Source: JBBIRT01 sp037441725
Lineage (GTDB): Bacteria > Desulfobacterota > BSN033 > UBA1163
Reading direction: 5' to 3'
NCBI GenBank assembly: GCA_037441725.1
Contig: JBBIRT010000106.1
Location: 1 to 11,426, forward strand
DNA: 11,426 nt
Shown here: positions 7,044 to 11,426 of the stretch, in pieces
Position numbering within the stretch: position 1 is the first letter of the stretch
Layout of the letters: the number at the start of each line of letters is the position of its first letter
Notes under the pieces: model-generated
What the model saw: the letters and a program-made list of their open reading frames with translations, nothing else
What the model was told of the DNA's origin: nothing
Databases searched by the model: none
Program-made: the position numbers and the translations under genes

Positions 7044-8249
7044 ATGGCCAGATTATTGATTGATAAGAGTACTTGCACGGGTTGTGAATCCTGTATCCCC
7101 GCTTGTCCCTTTGGGGCACTCAGCATGAAAGAGGGAGTGGCGGTGGTAGATGAGAAATGCACCTTTTGTGGTGCCTGTGTGGATGTTTGCCCGGTTAACG
7201 CCATCACCCTCGAGAAGGAGGAGAAAGCTGTAACCATTGATACCCATGCTTATAAAGATGTCTGGGTTTTTATAGAGCATGAATTTGGGAAGGTCTCCAA
7301 TGTTTCCTTCGAGCTCCTGGGAGAAGGGAGGAAGTTGGCCGATGCCATTGGATGTAAATTGTGTGGGATGCTTTTTGGAGACAAGGAGAGCGTGGATAAG
7401 TTTGCTCCAGAGGCGATTGCCTATGGAGCTGAGAAGGTATATGTCATGGAGAGCCCTTTGCTCAAACAGTATCGGACCGACCCTTATGCCAAGGCAGCTG
7501 TGGATCTCATTCGAAAATATAAACCTGAAATTGTTCTCTTTGGAGCAACCACTCAAGGGAGGGATTTTGCCGGAACAGTGGCTACCACCTTAGAGGCAGG
7601 ATTGACAGCTGATTGTACAGGACTCGATATCGATCCTGAAACAAAGTACCTTAAACAGACCCGACCAGCTTTTGGTGGAAATATAATGGCGACGATTCTT
7701 GACTATCCCAATTATAGACCTCAGATGTCAACTGTACGGCCAAAGGTATTTCCAATGCCTGTGAGGGATGACTCAAGAAAGGGAGAGATCATTCGAGAAA
7801 CCCTCCAGATGACCGAAGATCAGGTGAGAACAAAGATTTTAGACTTTATCAAAGGTGCAGAGACGATCAATCTTGTCGATGCTGAAATTATTGTCTCAGG
7901 AGGAAGAGGGGTGGGAGGACCAGATGGATTTAAACCCCTTCGTGAGTTGGCCGAAGTTTTGGGAGCGGCCGTTGGGGCCTCCCGTGCAGCAGTCGATTCC
8001 GGATGGATTCCCTATGAACATCAGGTCGGGCAGACCGGCCGAACGGTTCGGCCCAAGATATATATCGCTTGTGGGATATCAGGATCCATTCAACATCAAG
8101 CTGGGATGAAGACCTCGGACGTGATCGTTGCCATCAATAAGGATCCTGAGGCCCCGATATTTAAAATCTCCACTTATGGAGTGGTCGGTGATCTTTTTCA
8201 AGTCGTCCCCCTGTTGACCCAAGAGTTTAAAAAACGTTTGGGAAGATAG
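7044..8249 (+). CDS. etfA: Electron transfer flavoprotein alpha subunit with N-terminal 2[4Fe-4S] ferredoxin domain
   Basis: EtfA binds FAD and forms the ETF heterodimer with the EtfB encoded upstream. At 401 residues it is longer than plain EtfA (about 310-330) because residues 1-60 form a bacterial-type ferredoxin. It has two CxxCxxCxxxC motifs (Cys11, 14, 17, 21 and Cys39, 42, 45, 49), enough for two [4Fe-4S] clusters. A further C-K-L-C pair at 104-107 lies in the N-terminal EtfA domain. The C-terminal FAD domain shows SGGRGVGGPDGFKPLRELAE (285-304), GASRAAVDSGWIPYEHQVGQTG (311-332), KIYIACGISGSIQHQAGM and AINKDPEAPIF, all standard FAD-binding blocks. AGGAGG lies 5 bases before ATG. Ferredoxin-fused EtfA is known in anaerobes, for example CarE of the Acetobacterium caffeyl-CoA reductase complex, and suggests exchange of electrons with iron-sulfur partners. 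Confidence 0.95.
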   Translation: MARLLIDKSTCTGCESCIPACPFGALSMKEGVAVVDEKCTFCGACVDVCPVNAITLEKEEKAVTIDTHAYKDVWVFIEHEFGKVSNVSFELLGEGRKLADAIGCKLCGMLFGDKESVDKFAPEAIAYGAEKVYVMESPLLKQYRTDPYAKAAVDLIRKYKPEIVLFGATTQGRDFAGTVATTLEAGLTADCTGLDIDPETKYLKQTRPAFGGNIMATILDYPNYRPQMSTVRPKVFPMPVRDDSRKGEIIRETLQMTEDQVRTKILDFIKGAETINLVDAEIIVSGGRGVGGPDGFKPLRELAEVLGAAVGASRAAVDSGWIPYEHQVGQTGRTVRPKIYIACGISGSIQHQAGMKTSDVIVAINKDPEAPIFKISTYGVVGDLFQVVPLLTQEFKKRLGR

Positions 8250-8264
8250 ACCTCTTTAAAGGAG

Positions 8265-8331
8265 ATCAGGAAATCTGGACATGAAGAGATCGGTTAAGAT
8301 TTTATAATTTTTAATGTCCAGATTTCCTGAT
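8265..8331. repeat. Perfect 18-bp inverted repeat after etfA
   Basis: ATCAGGAAATCTGGACAT (8265-8282) is repeated exactly as its reverse complement at 8314-8331, with a 31-base AT-rich loop. It lies 15 bases after the etfA stop. No T run follows the right arm, so it is not a classical intrinsic terminator, although a 3' stabilising hairpin is possible. Perfect arms with an unrelated loop resemble a small palindromic mobile or REP-like element. Confidence 0.8.
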
Positions 8332-8367
8332 GTTCTAATCCCTGAAACCGCCCAACCATTTTTCTTC

Positions 8368-8396
8368 TTGATTTTTCTTTTTACTTTCATCATAAT
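8368..8396 (+). promoter_or_regulatory. Sigma-70-type promoter for the zinc-ribbon protein gene
   Basis: TTGATT (8368-8373) and CATAAT (8391-8396, 5 of 6 matches to TATAAT) are separated by 17 bases. The predicted start near 8403 leaves a leader of about 20 bases with a good ribosome site (AAGGGG) before the ATG at 8425. Confidence 0.6.
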
Positions 8397-8424
8397 GATC
8401 AAAAATCGCTAAGAAGGGGAAATT

Positions 8425-9120
8425 ATGATTATTACCTGTGCTTCATGTTTGACCAAATTCCATTTGGATGATTCTCGAATCCCATTAAAGGGGGTGAAAG
8501 TTCGCTGTTCAAGGTGCAAACACACCTTTTATGTTGTCCCACCTCCGGAAACAAAAGAGGAGATTATTGAAGATGCTGAAACTTTTGCTAAATATCATGA
8601 GGAACTCTTAAAACCAGGGGAGAAGATATCGGAGGCTCCTTTAGAGATAAAAACCGAAGAAGCAAGGGAAGTTCCTAAAGAAGAACTGGAGAAAGAAGAG
8701 AGGATAGAGGAGAAGGAGGAGGAAAGAGAAGAAAGGATTGAGGGGATTGAGGAGGAGGAAGAAGAGAAAGAAGCTTTCCTCTTTTCTGAAGAGGTCCTTA
8801 AAGGAGAAAAGAAAGAGATTCCCATTGAAAAAGAAGAAGAGTTTCCAGGGGTAGAGTCGGTCATGGAGGAGAAAGCTGAAGCTATCCCCACGAGAAGGAA
8901 GATTGTGATTTCAAGGGAGAGGAGAGGTTTCCCTAAATTTTTAGCGCTTCTCGTCGTGCTGGTCATCATCGTCTTCGGTGTCTTCTATCTATGGTCTGAG
9001 TTAGGATCAGGGGGGCGGCTCTCTTCCTACTTAGAGGGACCGATCCAAAGGATCAATAAATTCTGGAACGAAATTTGGGGAATCGAAAGGGGAGGGCTTA
9101 TTGTTGTGGGTCTCAATTGA
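8425..9120 (+). CDS. MJ0042-type zinc-ribbon membrane protein, N-terminal part (cut by an in-frame TGA)
   Basis: The first 36 residues form a zinc ribbon of the MJ0042 type, with two CxxC knuckles (Cys5/Cys8 and Cys28/Cys31) in MIITCASCLTKFHLDD and RCSRCKHTFYV. Residues about 43-150 are an extremely glutamate-rich, low-complexity acidic linker. Residues about 170-190 form one transmembrane helix (FLALLVVLVIIVFGVFYLW), and the TGA at 9118-9120 ends the frame at residue 231. The same frame continues open to 9465 and encodes what looks like the rest of a DUF3426-type C-terminal domain. Proteins of this build are common in Deltaproteobacteria and have no firmly assigned function. The zinc ribbon would be cytoplasmic and the C-terminal domain extracytoplasmic. 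The gene has its own promoter and is separated from etfA by a repeat element. Confidence 0.85.
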   Translation: MIITCASCLTKFHLDDSRIPLKGVKVRCSRCKHTFYVVPPPETKEEIIEDAETFAKYHEELLKPGEKISEAPLEIKTEEAREVPKEELEKEERIEEKEEEREERIEGIEEEEEEKEAFLFSEEVLKGEKKEIPIEKEEEFPGVESVMEEKAEAIPTRRKIVISRERRGFPKFLALLVVLVIIVFGVFYLWSELGSGGRLSSYLEGPIQRINKFWNEIWGIERGGLIVVGLN

Positions 9121-9153
9121 TTTGAAGAGATACTTGGGGAGGTTTCCTACTTT

Positions 9154-9465
9154 TTGATTGATTTGAAGTTCAACAATCAATCCCGTTATACGAAAAGGCA
9201 TATAAAGGTTAAAGTGATCATTTTTGATCAGGATAAGCTTAAGGTCGCCGAGAGAGAGGCGATTTGTGGACGAGTCCTTGATCGTCTGGAGCTGAAAAAA
9301 CAACTCCCTGAATTTTTCCAAGAAGAGGTAATCATCAAACCCCAAACGAAAGAGGAAATGATTACCCCTCCAGACAAAAGCACCCCCTTCATGGTCATCT
9401 TTAAAGATCTTCCGAGCCAAGCGAAAGAGTTTAAAGTTGAGATTGTGGAGGCCCCAAACCTTTAA
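9154..9465 (+). CDS. C-terminal DUF3426-like part of the zinc-ribbon protein, downstream of the in-frame TGA
   Basis: This open stretch is in the same frame as the gene ending at 9120, and no stop occurs between 9121 and 9462. It encodes a beta-rich domain (NNQSRYTKRHIKVKVIIFDQ, then ICGRVLDRLELKKQLPEFF, then PFMVIFKDLPSQAKEFKVEI). This is the usual end of DUF3426 proteins, where a domain with added strands finishes in a V-E-x-x-x-A-P-type tail. The codons just after the TGA (FEEILGEVSYF) also look coding, so the true domain starts before the TTG at 9154. That TTG has GGGGAGG about 11 bases upstream, so reinitiation is conceivable. Most likely it is one gene broken by a single nonsense change. 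Read-through and an assembly error are the alternatives. Confidence 0.55.
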   Translation: MIDLKFNNQSRYTKRHIKVKVIIFDQDKLKVAEREAICGRVLDRLELKKQLPEFFQEEVIIKPQTKEEMITPPDKSTPFMVIFKDLPSQAKEFKVEIVEAPNL

Positions 9466-9534
9466 GAAAAGTTCAGAGTGAGCATTAAGAAATTAATCCA
9501 TTCAAAATAGAAGGGAATTCATTTTTAGATGATT

Positions 9535-9972
9535 TTATCCCTTTGATCGGAGAAGCAGAATAGGAGTTTCTGCACGGACCAGGACTTTGTGGGCTGTGCT
9601 TCCGAGGACCCAACGAGTGATTCCAGAACGACCATGTGTGTTCATAATGATCAGATCAACCCCAGCCTCTTTGGCAAAGTCAATGATCTCCACAGCCACC
9701 TGTTGTCCTGTCTTAACTAATGCTGTTACCTTTAGCCCTTTCGCTCTTAATTCTTCTGCAAGGTTTGAGAGGTACCTCTCTGCTACCTCCTTCTGTTTTT
9801 CATCTATGATCAGTGGGGTGACCAACTCCGGAGACCCATAGATGGGCATAAAGGGAACTACCTGAAATAAAATGATCTCGGAATCGAAGCACCTTGCCAG
9901 CTTTTCGGCTTCATACAGGGCCTTCTTTGCTAATTCAGAGCCATCTAATGGAACCAATATCTTTTTATACAT
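9535..9972 (-). CDS. Universal stress protein (UspA family), ATP-binding type
   Basis: This single-domain Usp protein has 145 residues, the normal length. It opens MYKKILVPLDGSELAKKAL, with the first beta strand and the Asp10 that contacts the nucleotide. The C-terminal part reads VDLIIMNTHGRSGITRWVLGSTAHKVLVRAETPILLLR. In the MJ0577-type motif G-x2-G-x9-G-S/T, the last two glycines and the serine are present (Gly114, Gly124, Ser125), while the first glycine is Asn111, a frequent variant. ATP binding is therefore likely. Such proteins are cytoplasmic and induced by starvation or stress. A strong AAGGAGG precedes the ATG. The gene stands alone and converges on the zinc-ribbon gene with a 69-base gap that shows no clear terminator. 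Confidence 0.93.
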   Translation of the reverse strand: MYKKILVPLDGSELAKKALYEAEKLARCFDSEIILFQVVPFMPIYGSPELVTPLIIDEKQKEVAERYLSNLAEELRAKGLKVTALVKTGQQVAVEIIDFAKEAGVDLIIMNTHGRSGITRWVLGSTAHKVLVRAETPILLLRSKG

Positions 9973-9992
9973 ATCCCACCCTCCTTTATAAA

Positions 9993-9998
9993 ATTATA
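9993..9998 (-). promoter_or_regulatory. Possible -10 element of the universal stress protein gene
   Basis: On the minus strand this is a perfect TATAAT, about 20 bases upstream of the start codon and just before the AAGGAGG ribosome site. No good -35 element lies at 16-18 bases, so an activator or an alternative sigma factor may be involved. Confidence 0.4.
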
Positions 9999-10155
9999 TT
10001 GGAAAAAATGAATAATCCAGAGTTCCATAACCCCTCCTCTCCTTTTATATCAATTTTGTGGTACCGAGGCAATATAAAAAATTTTTAGGATGTAATACCT
10101 CTCTAAAGGTGGAGATCATTTTTGCTCCAATAGAAGCATTTTCAGAAATCTTAAA

Positions 10156-10392
10156 ATGCGGACGGTGGGTATTCCTTTTCCTCCTGTTTCTATGGATGAG
10201 CAAGACAATATGATTTACAAGAGTAGAAGCTCACCCGATAAACCATTGAAATTTTCAATAGAAGAAGGCTTTATTATTGAAAAAATCAATTTGACAACAT
10301 TAGATTTTACATTTAATCTATCCATGGATTATTTCTATCAATATAAGAGGAAAAAGAAACATGATCGAAAAAGGCATTCCCTTTTCTCTTAG
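10156..10392 (+). CDS. Doubtful small ORF, hypothetical protein
   Basis: This ORF of 78 codons begins MRTVGIPFPPVSMDEQDNMI and ends in a lysine/arginine-rich tail. Residues 32-60 (SIEEGFIIEKINLTTLDFTF and on) have a plausible protein-like pattern of alternating hydrophobic residues. Against it, no ribosome site precedes the ATG and the frame stays open 20 codons upstream without a better start. The 3' end runs into the nested inverted repeat. A second short frame, from GTG at 10109 to 10213, overlaps it and also looks somewhat protein-like. That would fit a decayed, frameshifted gene. No family is recognised. Confidence 0.25.
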   Translation: MRTVGIPFPPVSMDEQDNMIYKSRSSPDKPLKFSIEEGFIIEKINLTTLDFTFNLSMDYFYQYKRKKKHDRKRHSLFS

Positions 10393-10465
10393 ATGAGGGC
10401 TTTTAACAAGCCCACAGAGACTTAGGTTAAGTCTCCAGATGAAGCGAAGGAGAGAGAAAAGGGAA
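10377..10465. repeat. Nested inverted-repeat element, able to fold as a multi-branched structure
   Basis: A perfect 13-bp outer stem (TTCCCTTTTCTCT at 10377-10389 with AGAGAAAAGGGAA at 10453-10465) encloses two perfect hairpins. One is GGGCTT (10397-10402) with AAGCCC (10408-10413) and a 5-base loop. The other is GAGACTTA (10417-10424) with TAAGTCTC (10428-10435) and a 3-base loop. A competing pairing joins GATGAG (10392-10397) to CTCATC (10466-10471). There is no T run on either side, so it is not a simple terminator. It could be a structured RNA or the palindromic end of a mobile element. No known RNA family is recognised. Confidence 0.65.
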
Positions 10466-10472
10466 CTCATCA

Positions 10473-10501
10473 TTGATTTCTTTTCTTTTGTGACCTAAAC
10501 T
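10473..10501 (+). promoter_or_regulatory. Possible promoter upstream of the GTAACCG repeat cluster
   Basis: TTGATT (10473-10478, 4 of 6 matches), a 17-base spacer and TAAACT (10496-10501, 4 of 6 matches). If used, transcription from about 10508 would give yedE a leader of roughly 270 bases containing the repeat cluster. The match quality is modest. Confidence 0.25.
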
Positions 10502-10570
10502 CCCCACACCTTTTCTCCCTCCTGACCATTATTAATCATGAACTGCTCAATCAATAAAGATCTCGTAAAA

Positions 10571-10689
10571 CGGTCATGGTAACGATGCCCGTATCGTCAA
10601 TAGAAGGTTACGTTTAGTGTCTTTAAATTCTTTATACGTAACCGTTATCGGTAACCGAAACGGGCCTCGTAACCGTAGCCCAAAGACCG
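10571..10689. repeat. Cluster of GTAACCG-type direct and inverted repeats
   Basis: The core GTAACSG or its complement recurs five times in about 100 bases (near 10578, 10606, 10637, 10651 and 10669). Pairings visible by eye are CGGTC (10571-10575) with GACCG (10685-10689) as an outer stem, ACGAT (10582-10586) with ATCGT (10593-10597), GGTTACGT (10606-10613) with ACGTAACC (10636-10643), and GGGC (10662-10665) with GCCC (10678-10681). The loop GCCCGT (10587-10592) is also complementary to ACGGGC (10660-10665), an alternative pairing. This could be a structured leader for yedE, an array of protein-binding sites, or a degenerate intergenic repeat. Confidence 0.6.
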
Positions 10690-10711
10690 ACAGTATTTTA
10701 ATGATTAGAAG

Positions 10712-10727
10712 ATGACAAGTTTGTCAT
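10712..10727. promoter_or_regulatory. 16-bp palindromic, operator-like site upstream of yedE
   Basis: ATGACAA and TTGTCAT are exact complements separated by GT. The site ends 6 bases before TTGACT (10734-10739), a candidate -35 element, and 50 bases before the yedE-like start codon. Two-fold symmetry and this position suit a dimeric regulator. No known regulon motif is recognised. Confidence 0.45.
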
Positions 10728-10733
10728 GAAGGA

Positions 10734-10760
10734 TTGACTATGATCCAAATCCAATATTTT
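10734..10760 (+). promoter_or_regulatory. Possible promoter immediately upstream of yedE
   Basis: TTGACT (10734-10739, 5 of 6 matches) is followed by TATTTT (10755-10760) after only 15 bases, shorter than the usual 16-18. If real it would be a weak or regulated promoter placed next to the palindrome at 10712-10727. Confidence 0.3.
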
Positions 10761-10777
10761 AAAAAGGAGGTTAATCG

Positions 10778-11426
10778 ATGGCCACCGTTAAGAACTTTTT
10801 CGCGACCCGTTGGGGGATCATTTCAGTAGGGGCTGTTATTGGAGTTCTTGCCCCGCTTTTACAGAAATGGGGTAATCCAGCCAACATGGGCGTTTGCGTC
10901 GCCTGTTTCGATAGGGACATTGCGGGTGCGCTCGGGCTTCACCGGGCAGCCGTTGTTCAATATATGAGGCCCGAGATCATTGGCTTCGTTCTGGGTTCAT
11001 TGATTGCAGCCTATGTTTTTAAGGAGTTTAGGGCGAGGGCTGGCTCTGCCCCTATTGTTCGGTTTGTCCTTGGCGCTTTTGCCATGATCGGGGGCCTGGT
11101 CTTTTTAGGATGCCCATGGCGGGCCGCACTCCGCCTGGCCGGGGGTGATGGAAATGCCATCTTTGGCCTGCTTGGACTCATTGGAGGGATATGGATAGGC
11201 ACACTTTTCCTGAAAGGCGGCTATAACCTTGGAAGGACTCAAAAAACTCATACTTCAGTTGGATGGTTATTGCCATTAATTATGCTCGGATTTCTTGTTC
11301 TAATGCTTATCTTTCCACAAATTCCAGGGCAGGAAAAAAGTGGAGTGTTATTTTATAGCGTCAAAGGCCCAGGTTCCATGCATGCACCTCTCATCGTATC
11401 TCTGATGATTGGACTCCTGATTGGGT
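10778..11426 (+). CDS. yedE: YedE-family putative selenium transporter (partial, C-terminus beyond window)
   Basis: This polytopic inner-membrane protein of the YeeE/YedE superfamily is most like the selenium-associated YedE group, proposed to import a selenium compound for selenoprotein or selenouridine synthesis. The visible 216 residues show family motifs: GNPANMGVCVACFDRDIAGA (32-51, Cys40 and Cys43), LGLHRAAVVQYMRPEIIG (52-69), and FLGCPWRAALRLAGGDGNAI (109-128, Cys112). The conserved cysteines are thought to handle the substrate. Several hydrophobic helices are evident (about 13-28, 66-80, 95-111, 126-145 and 163-180). A strong AAGGAGG (10764-10770) lies 7 bases before the ATG. The first 450 bases look richer in G and C than the neighbouring genes, which may hint at a different origin. 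The family assignment is from motif memory, and a thiosulfate-type YeeE relative is the alternative. Confidence 0.82.
   Translation, partial: MATVKNFFATRWGIISVGAVIGVLAPLLQKWGNPANMGVCVACFDRDIAGALGLHRAAVVQYMRPEIIGFVLGSLIAAYVFKEFRARAGSAPIVRFVLGAFAMIGGLVFLGCPWRAALRLAGGDGNAIFGLLGLIGGIWIGTLFLKGGYNLGRTQKTHTSVGWLLPLIMLGFLVLMLIFPQIPGQEKSGVLFYSVKGPGSMHAPLIVSLMIGLLIG

Larger units (their letters stand above)
9973..10777. other. About 800-base region without a convincing gene
   Basis: This spacer lies between the divergent universal stress protein gene and the yedE-like gene. It is AT-rich to about 10370 and becomes repeat-rich after that. It contains a doubtful 78-codon ORF (10156-10392), a nested inverted-repeat element (10377-10465), a possible promoter (10473-10501), a GTAACCG repeat cluster (10571-10689) and a palindrome (10712-10727). 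No tRNA, rRNA, transposase or CRISPR repeat was recognised. Confidence 0.6.

Noticed and set aside
7053..7556. 167-codon open frame on the minus strand
   Set aside because: It overlaps the ferredoxin and N-terminal EtfA coding sequence, whose motifs are unmistakable. The antisense product shows no domain.
8265..8331. Classical intrinsic terminator
   Set aside because: The loop is 31 bases and no T run follows the right arm, so it is listed as an inverted repeat instead.
8595..8969. 124-codon serine-rich open frame on the minus strand
   Set aside because: It is the antisense of the glutamate-rich linker of the zinc-ribbon protein. GAA/GAG codons give TTC/CTC/TCC on the other strand, so the frame stays open by composition. 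It has no ribosome site and no recognisable domain.
9118..9120. Confident selenocysteine codon
   Set aside because: The only nearby hairpin has a 3-4 bp stem, the domain is not a known selenoprotein family and no redox motif surrounds the site. It is kept only as an alternative in the findings.
9466..9534. Bidirectional terminator between the zinc-ribbon and stress protein genes
   Set aside because: Only a 6-bp AAGGGA/TCCCTT-type pairing with a loop of over 20 AT-rich bases is visible, which is too weak to call.
10377..10465. tRNA or selenocysteine tRNA
   Set aside because: The 13-bp outer stem and two hairpins do not match tRNA arm lengths, there is no T-loop consensus and no CCA end.
1..11426. 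A wholly new multi-gene defence, mobile or biosynthetic system
   Set aside because: Every substantial gene fits a known family: peptide transport, RlpA, PdxA, acyl-CoA metabolism, ETF, zinc-ribbon protein, Usp and YedE. The unexplained content is limited to repeats and structured spacers.

Overview
The window looks like chromosomal DNA from an anaerobic Gram-negative bacterium, most probably of the Desulfobacterota / former Deltaproteobacteria type. This is inferred from gene content, with no database search. The clues are an RlpA outer-membrane-type lipoprotein with a SPOR domain, an MJ0042 zinc-ribbon/DUF3426-like protein, an EtfA with a fused two-cluster ferredoxin domain next to beta-oxidation enzymes, and a YedE-type selenium transporter. 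Base composition is moderate and spacers are AT-rich.

Layout. Positions 1-2616 are read leftwards: rlpA (1864-2616), then an oligopeptide/dipeptide ABC-transporter binding protein (147-1781) with its own promoter, then the first 47 codons of a DppB-type permease running off the left edge. A divergent spacer (2617-2808) separates this from pdxA (2809-3813), read rightwards. A well-formed promoter at 3837-3865 then precedes a four-gene rightward cluster: thiolase (3952-5235), enoyl-CoA hydratase (5303-6085), etfB (6096-6896) and ferredoxin-fused etfA (7044-8249). Together these cover the hydration and thiolysis steps of acyl-CoA oxidation or synthesis plus its electron carrier. The acyl-CoA dehydrogenase and 3-hydroxyacyl-CoA dehydrogenase must lie elsewhere. 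Next is a zinc-ribbon membrane protein gene (8425-9465) with its own promoter, cut in two by one in-frame TGA. It converges on a leftward universal stress protein gene (9535-9972).

Positions 9973-10777 are about 800 bases without a convincing gene. They hold one doubtful 78-codon ORF, a nested inverted-repeat element that could fold as a three-way junction (10377-10465), a cluster of GTAACCG-type repeats (10571-10689), and a 16-bp palindrome just upstream of the last gene. That gene, a YedE-family selenium transporter (10778 to the right edge), is partial.

The most notable non-coding signal is that four separate spacers carry different inverted or tandem repeat structures: between etfB and etfA, after etfA, and two in the yedE upstream region. 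I see no CRISPR array, transposase, tRNA, rRNA, defence system or wholly new gene system. The best candidates for something undescribed are the yedE upstream structures and the stop-interrupted zinc-ribbon gene.
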